This document shows positions 48,632 through 58,887 of a stretch of DNA of 64,000 nt, piece after piece (within the stretch, counting starts at the first letter, position 1; each line of letters starts with the position of its first letter). The notes beneath the pieces are model-generated. The model was not told the origin of the DNA, did not search any database, and saw nothing but the letters and a program-made list of their open reading frames with translations. The DNA is from Ophioceras dolichostomum (Eukaryota; Ascomycota; Sordariomycetes; Magnaporthales; Ophioceraceae): positions 1 through 64,000 of the forward strand of contig PYST01000091.1 of the NCBI GenBank assembly GCA_003049485.1. Direction: 5' to 3'. Both the position numbers and the translations under genes were made by a program.

Positions 48632-49920
48632 TGAGCAGGCAAGCCAAAACGGCTGGAGATAGAGATCGGGACCCCAAAACAAAATGGGGAGACAGCGGTC
48701 AAAACACAAAGAAAAAGAGGTGTGCCCACGAAAGGAGGGAGTCGGCTCGGTCTTTTTATGCCCTTCGCTAGACCCCTTCTCAGTGTGTTTGTATCGGTCT
48801 CTGTTCGTTTCCGCAAATTGGGTCTGTCTTCTAATGGCGTTCTACGATTTCGGGAGAGGGAGGGGAAAAAAAACTAAAAACTTGCGTCGCTCTCGGCGGA
48901 CTGGACGGCGGGCCAGGCACCGGGACGGAATTGGAGTCAGGACATCCTTGGTATGATATGTATGGACCGGTCAGGATTGGAATGGAAAGGGGCCAAGGCC
49001 AGCCAGTGGGCAGCACATGCGTTCTGGGAGTTTTTTTCTTGCTTTATTATTTTTCTTTTTCTTTCCTTTCTGTTCTTTCTTCCCCACACCTTCTTCTCAC
49101 CTGTTCTGTCTTCACTTCTCTGAAAACCTGACCTCCTCAGGGCTTTTCCTTTCGTCATTTTTTTTTTTTATTTTTTTTATCACCTTCTTTCATTGGTCTT
49201 GTCATAGTTGCTGTTTGTACGTATACCAAGGTAGGATTTACTAATGTCTCTCGTCTTCCCAGGCGTGGAAGATGGGGGAGGGAGGAGGATGAAGAGGGAG
49301 GCACCTGAGACACACCATTTACCTTGGGCATGTCTCCAGGCCGGAAGGGCAAAAACGGTGGACAGACAAAAGGAGGACAATTGGAGTTGAATTTTCTGGT
49401 GTATGATGGAGGGAGGGAGGGCTCTGGCTTTGAACGCGTGTGTATACCCTTTTTGTTTCTGTTTTACTTCTGGAGAAACCATCGGTTTTCAGTCCGATCA
49501 TCTCCTTTCTGTATTCTTCGCTAGCAACGGCCGCTCAATTCCTGATGGATATTTCAAAATCAAAAAGCCAGGTGAGATCTCGTGATTGTAGGCTGCGTCC
49601 TACTAGCGGTCCTTAATGTTAGGAGAACGATCATCGCTGTTCGGGTTCTGTCAAGTTGATTCAACAAGTTGATTAAAGCGCTGCGGCCCCTGAGTGGGGC
49701 ACGCAGGCAGCCACTGATACACTGAAGCTTTCTTTCTTATACTTGATCAATGATGTGAGATGGTCTCAACCCCAATGTGTGACGCTCTCCATCGTACTTA
49801 ATAGGTACCTATTCAACCCAACCTACTATTCACCTCACCTTCACATTCAGATTTTGTTTCACGATTTCTCTCGATATCTCTCTCACGAGGCGCGCATATA
49901 TACCTAGGTATAAAGGAACG
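48632..49920. other. 1.3-kb intergenic region
   Basis: It lies between two plus-strand genes. It is strongly T-rich on the plus strand from 49030 to 49190 (several T runs of 5-10), probably the orphan gene's 3' UTR or the leader of the next gene. A GC-rich hairpin-like CGGCCCCTGAGTGGGGCACG occurs near 49684. Nothing supports a gene. Confidence 0.45.
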
Positions 49921-50951
49921 ATGGACCCAAATAGTAAAAAGAGCAGTGCGCTCCCAGCGCCCGGTTCATCACACAGCTCATCATCAACTCCATCGTCGCC
50001 ACCTAAGAAGAAGCAACGGAACGCATGTGAGTGACTTCGTATCACTACCCGGGACCTGCCACCAACCAAAATCTCTACTAACTAGAAAGTCCCACCATAG
50101 TCACGGAGCTAATGACGCCCAAGCCCAAGTACAGCAGCGTCGTTGCAAACAGCAGCGGCGCCGCCACCACCACAAGTCCCAGCCGTCCGAACCAGGGCTC
50201 GGCCATAGAAAGGCTGAAGAGATCGTTCCCAGGCAAGGACGGGCTGGGCACCTACCTGAAAGACCCGGCTTCCTACTCGAACTCTCGCGTCATCTACTTC
50301 AACGACGACTTCGTCGCCATCCACGACATGTACCCCAAGTCCCTCGTGCACACCCTGCTGCTTCCCCGCTCCAGAAGCTACAACCTCAAGCACCCCTTCG
50401 ACGCCTTCGAGGACGCCGCATTCCTCGCCTCCGTGCGAGCAGAAGCCCTCAAGCTCAAGGCCCTGGTCGCGGGCGAGCTGCGCCGGAAGCTGGGCAGCTT
50501 CAGCGCGGCGGACGCGGGGCGCAACGCAGTGCTCGACGGCTCCTCAGAGCCACCACCGCTAGTGGAGGGCGCTGCTGCTGCTGCTGCTGCTGCTCCTACT
50601 ACTACTGCTACCGCCGCCAATGCCGCCTTGCCCCCCGGCAGGGACTGGTCCCTCGACGTGCGCGTCGGCGTGCACGCGCACCCGAGCATGAACCACCTGC
50701 ACGTGCACGTCATGTCGCGCGACATGTGCGGCGGCGGCATGAAGAAGAAGAGCCACTACCTGTCGTTCAACACGCCCTTCCTGGTGAGCCTCGACGACTT
50801 CCCGCTCGCCCCCGACGACCCGCGGCGCGCGGGCCACCTGATGCGGGATAGAGACCTGGTCTGCTGGCGGTGCGGGACGGTGTTCGGGAACAAGTTTGAG
50901 AACCTGAAGAGGCACCTCGCGGAGGAGTTTGAGGAGTGGAAGAAGGAATGA
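49921..50951 (+). CDS. hnt3: Aprataxin-like DNA deadenylase (Hnt3)
   Basis: Nuclear HIT-superfamily enzyme that removes AMP from abortive 5'-adenylated DNA ligation intermediates. Exons are 49921-50026 and 50101-50951 (donor GTGAGT, CTACTAAC branch, ACCATAG acceptor), giving 318 residues; the join makes KKKQRNAF|TELMTPKPKY. The N-terminus is Ser/Pro-rich with a PPKKKQR nuclear signal. The HIT domain starts near SNSRVIYFNDDFVAIHDMYPKSLVH, and the HxHxH triad is His234-His236-His238 in NHLHVHVMSRD. A C2HE zinc finger closes the protein: Cys290, Cys293, His307 and probably Glu311. Between the HIT helix and the HxHxH strand lies a long low-complexity insertion (about 180-215) with an eight-Ala run encoded by GCT repeats, unusual for the family. 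The FHA domain of animal aprataxin is absent, as expected in fungi. Confidence 0.93.
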
Positions 50952-50952
50952 A

Positions 50953-51989
50953 ACGAGATGAGATGAGATGAGAGATGGGGAGAGGAAGGGAAAAATCAGC
51001 TGTGTTTGTTCGTATGTGTGTGCGTGTGGGTTTGGGAGTGGCATGCATCGCATTTCAGGAGTGACGGAGCATTGATTTTATACCCTAAGACAGCTTTCAT
51101 TAGCTTTGCTCGATTGCCATGACCATGAAGTACGATTGTACGTGTATCAAACTGGGGGTTTGCCTCTGTGTACCGATGACCCTATCGAATCACTTTCCAT
51201 ACCTACCCGCCTACCTACCTGAGGTAGGTATCATATATTGAGGTGTATTCCGTCAAAAGCTTGGCCCTTCCCTCCTGAGTGAAGAGATAGGGTAAGCCAT
51301 CGACAAGCAAGGCATGGATTGAGAGCGGCGGCGAACAGGTCTGATCCGAGGTGAGCCCGTACCAAGTGGAAGATTAAAATCGTTGCGTTGCTCTTCTGCT
51401 TGAGTCGGATGATAGTTGATGAGAAATCCATTGCGCCTTGTTTTCTTTTTAGATGGATTGCGGCTGTTCTCCCAGCCCTTTCTCTCTCGGCTGAGAGAAA
51501 GAGAAGACTCAAACTAAACCCGAGTGCATCCTCACTCATAATTGTTACAAAGCTCTGATTCAGGAACATATCACCACTGAAAAGAGCTATAAGAGCCGTC
51601 GCGCGGCGAGGCCACCTTTCCCGAAACGCCCCCCTACCCGGTATTCGCGTCTTGCAAAGCGAAAGAGACAAAAAGAGCAAAAAAAAAAAAGAAAAGAAAA
51701 AAAAGAAAAGAAAAGAAAAGCAAAAAGGAGAATGATTTTCCTCCGCAAAAATAATCCTAATATAGACCATAGAAACCCCCCTCAAAAAAGGTCGGAACAG
51801 CGAAAAGACGCGTCTCCGAGGCTAAGCAGCCGCGTCTGATCCTGACATATCACCTCCTCTCCTCTGCCCCATCAGAAAGCTAGGTAAGGAAGGTTTACGT
51901 AGCTGGAAAAAAAAAAAGAAAAGAAAAAAAGAAAAAACCAAACCATGAGAGGCACCGACACCTTCCTTCTGTTGCTGCGCCCCGGTTCC
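50953..51989. other. Convergent intergenic region, aprataxin / AT-hook protein
   Basis: A 1-kb tail-to-tail spacer. It includes GATGA repeats directly after the aprataxin stop (50955-50980), an A/G-rich AAAAG microsatellite near 51670-51730 and another at 51905-51937. No coding potential beyond composition-driven open frames. Confidence 0.5.
51670..51730 (+). repeat. A/G-rich (AAAAG)n simple repeat
   Basis: About 60 bases made almost wholly of A with G every four to ten positions, including several consecutive AAAAG units. It probably lies in a 3' UTR or spacer. Confidence 0.8.
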
Positions 51990-52658
51990 CTATTCGGCAT
52001 CAGGCAGGTAAGAGGTGACTGCCTTTTCCAGATCTACCAAGTGGCAGGGGCGGGGGGGTACGAGGAAGAAGTCGTTTGGGAGGAGATTCGACGGACGCAT
52101 TAGCTTCTTCGGCCTTCTTCTTCTCCTAGTCTTCGTCTGTGTTTGAAACGTTTGGGGGAGGCACAAAAAAAATCTCAGTATCCAAATCGCAAAAAAGAAA
52201 AAAAGGTAAAACACCCTGTGAGAGGAAGAGATTATTGATGGATGGACGATAGGGAGCAAGCGAAGGGGCAGGAGAAGGGGAAGGATAGGGAAGGATAGGG
52301 AAGGGTAGGGAAGGGGAAGGGAAGGGGAAGGGAAGGGGAAAAGGTGATAGGGTCATAGAGTGATGAAAAAGGGTCTTTCGCACCCCGGGTAGGATAGACG
52401 TCCGGCCCCTTCGCAGCCCCTCCCCCTTCCCTTCTCCCCTCCCAGCGTATGTGGGAGGTTGGAAAAGAGAAAAAAAAAAAGAAGGAACTACTACGAGAAC
52501 CACGCCAACGCCGCCCCAAAAAACGACTCACCCTCGTCAATGTCCGCCTCGGGCTCATCCACATCGTCGTCCAAGTCATCCTCGGCGTCGTGGCCATTCC
52601 GCGGGACGTCTCCGTCCTCCTCCTCCTCTTCCTCATCCCCCTCCGCGTCCCTGTCCTT

Positions 52659-52698
<40 letters not shown>

Positions 52699-53108
52699 CC
52701 ACCGCTCTTGCGTGGCCGTCCCCTGCCCCCTCCCGCTCCGGCGCCGCGCTTCTTGGCCGCGTCCTTCTTCTTGAGCGCCGACGGCGCCTCGCCGGGCGGG
52801 TACTTGCGCGGGCGGCCGCGGCCGCGGCCGGAGGGCACCTTGGCGACGGTCTTGCGCAGGGCTGGGTCCATCGGGGGCCGGCCGCGCGGCTTGCCGGTGG
52901 AGGTGGTCGTCGTCGTCGTCGTCGACTTGGGCTTGGTCACCTTGGCCTTCGCCTCTGCGGGGGTGCGCGTGGCGGCGGCTCCGCCGGCGGAGAGACGTCC
53001 GCGCTTGCTGCCGGCGGCGCCGGAGTCGCTAGCTGCGTCGGCGCTGGTGGGCGTGTCCGCGTCGCTCTTGCGAGGACGGCCGCGAGATGAAGCCTTCGTC
53101 GGAGCCAT
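51990..53108 (-). CDS. Small protein with four AT-hooks (HMG-I/Y-like)
   Basis: Predicted chromatin protein. Exon 1 (53108-52532, 192 codons plus one base) encodes four AT-hook cores: RGRPRK near residue 10, PRGRPP near 76, GRGRPRK near 98 and RGRPRK near 130. Thr, Lys and Ala-rich linkers separate them. A 13-Ala run encoded by GCA/GCT repeats (52659-52697 on the plus strand) and an acidic tail (GDEEEEEEDGD to DDDVDEPEADIDE) follow. A strong donor GAG G|GTGAGT ends exon 1. The best downstream acceptor I can find is TTGGTAG at 52036-52034, giving a 14-codon final exon ending in LEKAVTSYLPDAE and a 206-residue protein. That intron would be about 500 nt and contain a purine-rich repeat. A different acceptor, or simple read-through to GAALAWFS, is possible. 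Exon 1 is sure; the 3' end is not. Confidence 0.65.
52259..52340 (+). repeat. Purine-rich GGGAAGG/GGATAGG degenerate tandem repeat
   Basis: Imperfect tandem units of GGAAGGGGAAGGG and GGATAGGGAA fill about 80 bases. On the coding strand of the AT-hook gene this is a pyrimidine tract inside the proposed intron. Confidence 0.75.
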
Positions 53109-54095
53109 TGCGATGTTGTTGTTTCCTTGGGGAAAGAATAAAAAATAAAAAAAAATAAAAAATTTGCAGTTTTTTTTTTTTTTTTTTTTTTTAATTGCCC
53201 GCAGAACTTTTGTGATTTCTTTTGAAAGACTGAAGACCCAATCGCAGTTTTACGGCAATTGAGAGTGTGAGGGAGAGGTATTGTGACGAGGAAAAAAAAA
53301 TTAAATATACTCCGTAAATGGCTGATTACATTCACATATGTTTTTTGTTCAGCATTGCCCGTAGCTCTCCGTTGCGGACGCACTGAAACGCGTCCGTCCA
53401 TCGCGTCGCCCCTTGCTAAACGGGGAATAAGTGGGGACCTCAGGGAACAGCTCCATCCTAGTAGCAGTCTATCACCTCGAGGACGATTGAACATATGTTC
53501 ATCGCGGAACTGTTTGTTCTTTTTATGTCTCGCTTCGGGGCCAAATTGTCGGAACGGAATACGTGTCTATTGTTTCGGGCGTGAATCTGCTTCCGCTTCC
53601 GCTGGCGTGTTGAATGCTCCGGCTAAAAGCGAGGACTTCCTGGTCGCGTGAAGCGATTCCGTATTACCATCTTCGTGCGTAGTAGGTAGACGCTTCAAAT
53701 CGAAAATACATTATGGAACTGTATACCTTGCCAGTTGTATTTTGTCATATCCGTACCCTCTAGATCAGCACTGTGATACAAATACAGATCCGGTCCATCC
53801 CCTGTAAGCGGGTGCCCTCGCCGAAAGACCCTGCGCACGAGGTGTTCAGGCGCCCAATGTATAGATCCTTTTATGTGAAGAGCATGCGTTCATGCAGCGT
53901 AAAATATTTCCTGCAAAGACGAGAGACGCCGAAATGCGAATATGCCTGAGCCTGGCCTAGCGTCCGCATGCCTCCCGACCAGTCTCCCCATGAACCACGT
54001 TCCTTTTTTTCTTTCCCCCGCAAGAAACAGCAAAACAGCTCCGCGACACAGTCAGAAGTTAAATCATCATCTCAAGCCGACCAAAAGCGTTTTCG
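53109..54095. other. Intergenic region upstream of AT-hook gene
   Basis: A 1-kb spacer between two minus-strand genes. It begins with A/T-rich sequence including a 23-T run (53170-53192) in what would be the AT-hook gene's 5' leader. The rest is unremarkable and includes the 3' UTR of the IRC22-like gene. Confidence 0.5.
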
Positions 54096-55245
54096 CTACT
54101 CCGAAGCCTTAGCCTTCTTAGCGCTTGCGCTGGACTTGACGCGCTTCTGGACGGGGCGGTTGATGTGGTGAGCGGGGATCCAAGAGGCATCGAAGCCACC
54201 ATCCGCACCGCTGGTGGCGCCGGCGGACTCGTTGCCCGAAGTGGGCTCGACCTCGACCTTCTTCGCGACGGCCTTCTTGGTCTTGGGGGCGCGCTTGGCG
54301 TGCGGGAAGAGCGTCTCGATCCAGGTCTTGTACACGAAGTACAGGGTGCCGCCGAAGACGCCGGTCAGGATGAGGTAGAGGAAGATGCTGTATTCGCGAT
54401 TCGACCGTTTGTGTCAGCAGCGAGTAGGAACGCAATGGGGACCCAATGGGCAGAGAGCAGGTGGAGAGTCCAGGGGTAGGGAGGTTCGTAGGTAGGTAAA
54501 ATACGGGACAAAGCAAAATCACAGAGAACGTACATCTGCGGGTCAAAAATGCTGGTAGGCGGCTCAACAATCTCGGCCTTGTCGCCATAGGCCTGGACCT
54601 GGAAAGTCTGGCCCTTGGCGTTGCTGATGACGGCAAAAATCTCGACGCGGACATCCTGAGGCTGCATGTCGAGAGCGAACGAGTACGGGATCGAGCGCTT
54701 CTCGCCGGCGGGGACCTCGGTGTCATACTTGATGGCCGTCAGGTTGCGCAGGATGCCGGCCCCGGGAGCAGCGTCCTCCGGCAGGGGCTTGGTGGTGACC
54801 AGCACGCCGCCGATGAAGCCCAGCCGCAACGGCCCCTCCTCGTTGTTCGTGATGTCCACCACCGCCTTGGTCGGCCGGCCGTTGACGAGCTTGACGCCGA
54901 ATATGTCGGCCTCGGGGAAGGTCGTAACGATGTCGGCGTTCAGCTCAGGCTCGGCGGCTGCTTTCTTTGGCGCATCGCCCGCGGCACCCTGCAGAAAAGA
55001 GATGGCATGATTAGACCAATGGTCGGTGCAAGCACATTGAAACAGGTAGGCAAAGGGCGGCTAGCTGCCCTAATAGGCTGCCATTGATGCAGTTGTGCAA
55101 GCACGAGGCCGGAAGACACCCAGATGCGAGATGAATGGATGCCGGGAGGGAGAGGGGGGGTGCTATTGCAACTAACCTCAGCGGCGAGGACACCCATCAG
55201 CTGGAATGCCAGCAGGGCAATACTGGTAAACTTAAAGGACACCAT
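54096..55245 (-). CDS. IRC22: ER membrane protein, TRAP-alpha / IRC22 family
   Basis: Single-pass ER protein related to the alpha subunit of the translocon-associated complex; the yeast homolog is Irc22. Exons are 55245-55177, 54988-54534 and 54387-54096 (donors GTTAGT and GTACGT, acceptors CTGCAG and TACAG), giving 271 residues. Residues 1-21 are a signal peptide (FTSIALLAFQLMGVLAA), cut close to the first splice junction. The lumenal domain (24 to about 172) has TKAVVDITNNEEGPLRLGFIGG and the YDTEVPAGEKRSIPYSFALDMQPQDVRVEIFAVI core of the TRAP-alpha fold. Splicing restores DPQIIFLYLILTGVFGGTLYFVY, the TM segment (about 175-195). The cytosolic tail is Lys-rich with several KK pairs. The family's usual acidic N-terminal segment is short here. 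Confidence 0.9.
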
Positions 55246-55558
55246 ATTTGCAGATAGCGAGAATACACGAGGGACGGGGAAGGGAGGGCAAGAGAAGCAA
55301 ATGGAGAAGACGCCAAAGCCCTCAAGACGGTTGTGAGGAGGTTGATCTTTCAGAAATCAATGTTGTGTGTCAACTGTCCAGAACTCAGAAGGGTCCACTA
55401 CAGGACTGGTCCGTGCGCCACGTATTATTGCTCTCACCTTCCCAGGTTGGAACTATGCATGCAAGCATGGCGGTTGTAAAACTACGATCCAGATCCAATT
55501 AATTCGAATTGACCACTAACAAGTAATATGAAGAGGAATCCCGACCATGGGCTCGGCT
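55246..55558. other. Short intergenic spacer
   Basis: 313 bp between the IRC22-like start and the stop codon of the CocE-like gene, both on the minus strand. It must hold the IRC22 promoter. No further feature is recognised. Confidence 0.4.
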
Positions 55559-57589
55559 CTAACCTTCCCTCGACGGAATCAGCGGCAGGGTGAGATAGTT
55601 TTGCAACCCGTCTCCGAAGTGGAGCTGGTTGGTACCCGCGAACTTGGCCGGAGGTCTTTCGCCTCAGAGCTTCGTCAGTAACAAGTTCGTGATATGAAAG
55701 ACGGAGGATAACTATTAAGCAGCAGGAGCTGAGGGGAGACGCAATAGGGGCAAGGGGTCGCTGGTCACTCACCTGTCAACCTCAGAAGCATGCTGGAAAA
55801 TGCCACAGCCTTGAGTATCGGTGCCGCCAACCTCCAGCACGATCCGCCCTCCCTTCCCGACGACGACGTTGGTCGGCCAGATCTCGACGTCCACGGCGTA
55901 CACCTCGCCCGCCCGCACGGGCAGCACGTCGGTGGAGAGGTACTCCCGCTGCGGGAGCCACGGCCTGTGCCGGGCGCTCTCGGCGTGCACCTTCCTGTTG
56001 CTGACCCGCAGCCAGCCCTTGCAGACCGGGACGGGGTCCCCCGCCGTGCCGGTGTAGAAGATCTCCCGCCCGTCGGCGTCGAGGTGGCGGATCGTGAGGA
56101 AGAGGTCGATATCCCTGTTGTGCATATCCGTGTCCATGCCACCACTCCCACCACTCCCGCCCCCTTCATGGTGGTGTGTGGGATCAGGGGGCGGCGGCGG
56201 CGTCACGGAGACGTTTAGGTGCGCCACTGGGTGGCCAGTGATCTCCGTCTCTTCTTCGAACGGCGCACTGGTGAACTGCAGCACCTCCGGCTGGGCGAGG
56301 CTGCCAAGCGCCTTGTACGATAGTACGGCGCTTCCTCCCCCTGAGCTTGAACTGGAGGGCGGCTCGGTCGTAGAGAGTATCTTCTCTTCATGCCCAAGGT
56401 AGAAGACAGTGTACTTTGTGTCTGGCAGAGGCCACGATGCCTCTGCCCTCTTGGGGTACGCCCTCTCGCTTTCTGCGTTGTTGACGCCGACATTTCCTTT
56501 CCGCAGAGTGACGGTCACTGGCGGGACCTTCCCAGGCACGCTCCAGCCCACGGTGTCCTCGCCCTTCAAGAAAGCGCCCAGGAAGCTCTTCTGCAGCTCG
56601 ACCTCCTCGTGGTAGTAGAACGGCAGGTCGTGGCGGCCTGTGATGAAGCGGAGGTACTTGAGCCGGGAACCGGCGTGCGCGTATCCTTCGACGTTACCCC
56701 GAAGATGCAGCAGGATACCACCCCAGTTGGCCACGCTGAGTAGAGGCACCTCTATGTCCTCCAAGCGATACTCCTTGCTGGCGTAGTACTCTTCGTCGCG
56801 AAACCTGTTCGCCTCGTTGTCTGTCGTCTGGTCCCGACGATTCGCCGCTAGGATCTCCAGCGGCAGATCTCCCTCGAGTGTGTCTTCCTGCCCCCGCGCG
56901 CCCGGTCCGTCCGGCGGGAACTGCAGCTTCGACCTCCCCGGGAGGCCGTACTGGTTCACCAGCACCTGGCGATTCCACCAGGCCCGGATGAAGCCGTCGG
57001 ACAGGATGCCGCCGTGCCGGCAACGGTCGCGGTAGTAGTCCGACATGCCCTCCCAGGGCACAATCGCAGCCAAGCCCTTGGGACGACGCGCCGCCACCCT
57101 CCACTGCGAGCCAGCGTAGTACGACACGCCCAGGAGCCCAACCTTGCCGTTCGACCAGTCCTGCTCGGCGCACCACTCCACCACGTCGAAGAAGCACTCG
57201 CTCGTGCCCCGGCTCATGGTGTCCAACAAGCCCGGGCTCTGGCCGGAGCCCCTCTCGTCCGCCCGCACGACGACATATCCCTCCCGACACCAGAACACCG
57301 GGTCTGGGGTCTCCCACGCCGAGTATTTTGATCGATGCTCCGGGTTGACCTCGCTGAAGGATCCGGGGTGGAACTTGGCGTACGGTATGTCTTTGCCGTA
57401 GGGTCCGTACGTACACAGCACCGGGTACCTTACACCCGAGCCAGAAGGTAGGGGAATATACACGTTTGCTCGGATGGGGAGGGGTGAGGCCTTTAGAGGA
57501 ATGGACACATTTTTCATGAAAGTTAGTCCGTTCTCCTTGTCCTCGGACACCTCGAGGAGGTCCCTGATCGGGTTCGTCTTGATATCCAT
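55559..57589 (-). CDS. CocE/NonD-type hydrolase (peptidase S15 family)
   Basis: Predicted serine hydrolase acting on esters, amides or X-Pro peptides; the substrate is unknown. The start is the ATG at 57589 (MDIKTNPIRDLLEV); the longer frame begins with TTG. Exon 1 runs 57589-55773. A GTGAGT donor and an AAAG acceptor (after a CTGAC branch) lead to exon 2, 55655-55559, which restores the family C-terminus FAGTNQLHFGDGLQNYLTLPLIPSREG. Total 637 residues. The nucleophile elbow is GVSYYAG, preceded by DERGSGQSPG. A HDLPFYY segment after GR probably carries the catalytic His. The C-terminal jelly-roll (XPD beta-domain) starts near LSYKALGSLAQPEVLQFTS and contains a Pro/His/Gly-rich insertion (PPPPPDPTHHHEGGGSGG). 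No signal peptide is seen, so it is probably cytosolic. Confidence 0.85.
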
Positions 57590-58433
57590 AGTCAATCAAC
57601 GATTGAGTAGTGGCTTTCGTCTCTCACCCCTGAGCCAAGTAAAGGGACGTCAAATATGCGTCTGCTCTCTAGAGTCGTTAGTCTTTACAAAACAGCGGCT
57701 CAGTCCGGCTGATAGCCTAGATCTCTGGGGGAATTTTTGGAGCGAGGTGGCGCTATAGGTAGTTGGAGCTTTCCCGGACACGAGGTGGGGGAAGCGCTAC
57801 ATGTATTTCAAGCATTCGACTGTACCTCTGTTTTTATCAGGACCTGCAATGTATTGTGGTACGGTATACTGCAACGCAAAGCACACGCAAATAGGTCAGA
57901 AGTACAATACAAATGACAATACAGTATATTACTTATAACTATTGCAGACTCTGGCCTTTATCAACGATGCCTCTGCCAACTAATGCGCACCGTCCCAGGA
58001 GCTTGAGAACCTAACGGTCGAGAAAGGCTACACGGCTCGTGTAGGCTCTGTGAGAAGTGAACACCCTGCACGTCTTTTTCTCCGTGCAAGCGCTATGCTA
58101 CATCTCCTAGTTTTCGATGCGGCAGCATTTTGTAGCTGTCTCACGCATTATTCCTGCTTTCGCCCAAGCCGGCAGTGATTAACAAACAATGATGAGATAT
58201 CAGAGCGCTCCTGGCCTGGTGATTCACAAAGAACATTCGAACCCCTCCCGAACTCTTCCTACCTACCTTATGTCTCGCCTCCAACCGGATACCGAAAGAT
58301 CCCATCGTTCAACCTCCCCCCCAAAGTCTTCCTCCATATCCAGTTGGCCGTCTATTTTGGCGCAATCAAGTCAGTTAGCTGAAGTTGAAGCTAGAAGCTA
58401 CATCCTAGACCCAGCCCAAGGCGAGCAGTGCCT
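57590..58433. other. Intergenic region carrying a hAT-type miniature element
   Basis: An 844-bp spacer between the CocE-like gene and the small orphan, both on the minus strand. It contains the miniature element at 57838-57953 and, about 75 bp beyond it, a perfect inverted repeat CTACACG-GCT-CGTGTAG at 58028-58044. Confidence 0.5.
57838..57953 (+). mobile_element. hAT-type MITE, shorter copy (deletion derivative)
   Basis: A 116-bp element with ends CAGGACCTGCAATGTATTGT and, on the other side, a reverse complement starting CAGAGTCTGCAAT. It is flanked by GTTTTTAT (57830-57837) and GCCTTTAT (57954-57961), an 8-bp target duplication with two C-to-T type differences. CAGNG termini and 8-bp duplications are the signature of hAT elements. 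It shares ACGGTATACT, GCAAAGCACACGC and ACAATACA blocks in the same order with the copy at 60484-60636 but lacks about 40 internal bases. It encodes nothing. Confidence 0.8.
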
Positions 58434-58887
58434 CCTAGGTGAAGGTACATTGGTAGTTAGCCATACTTACAGAGGTAATCCAAACGCCGGCGAACAGATG
58501 CGCGATGAACACCGCCTCTCCCGTATTTGAGCCGACCGGCCTCTCGCTCATGTCGAGGTTCCTATTCGCCGGCCTGTATGGTGGCACCCGGCGGTACAGA
58601 TCGTCCGGCCATCCTGGCGGATTCTCAGCGGCGGCAGCCCGGGACTGCTGGGCCGGAGAGGAAGAGGGTGAGGGAGAGGGCGAGCTCGCAACCACGGCGA
58701 GATGTTGTGGTCGTGATGATGATGATGATGATGATGATGCTGCCGCAGCAATGTCTGATTCTGGTGTAAGATCCTCCGCACCTGTGAGGCGGATGCTGTA
58801 GTCGGCGAGGTAGTCCTGCTGAATTGTCGCGACGACTCTGTCGTCAGATCTTGTGGTCGTCGTCGTCGCCGTAGCTGTCGAGGACAT
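58434..58887 (-). CDS. Small uncharacterised protein (3' end uncertain)
   Basis: An orphan frame with ATG at 58887 (MSSTATATTTTTRSDDRVV). The first 100 residues are low complexity (Thr, Ser and Pro runs, one encoded by an ATG/ATC-type trinucleotide repeat). They lead to a more conserved-looking stretch: PPGWPDDLYRRVPPYRPANRNLDMSERPVG, then a hydrophobic segment GEAVFIAHLFAGVWITS. After ITS lies GTAAGT, a GCTAAC and a CCTAG within 36 nt. Removing these would give EALLALGWV and a stop past the listed start coordinate, but 36 nt is shorter than fungal introns usually are. Retained, the frame ends VSMANYQCTFT at 58435. No homolog is recognised, so function is unknown. It is divergent from the ALDH-like gene. 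Confidence 0.45.

Noticed and set aside
49946..50851. 301-codon alternative frame over aprataxin
   Set aside because: The other frame contains the HIT triad and zinc finger; this one is Arg/Pro/His-rich shadow.
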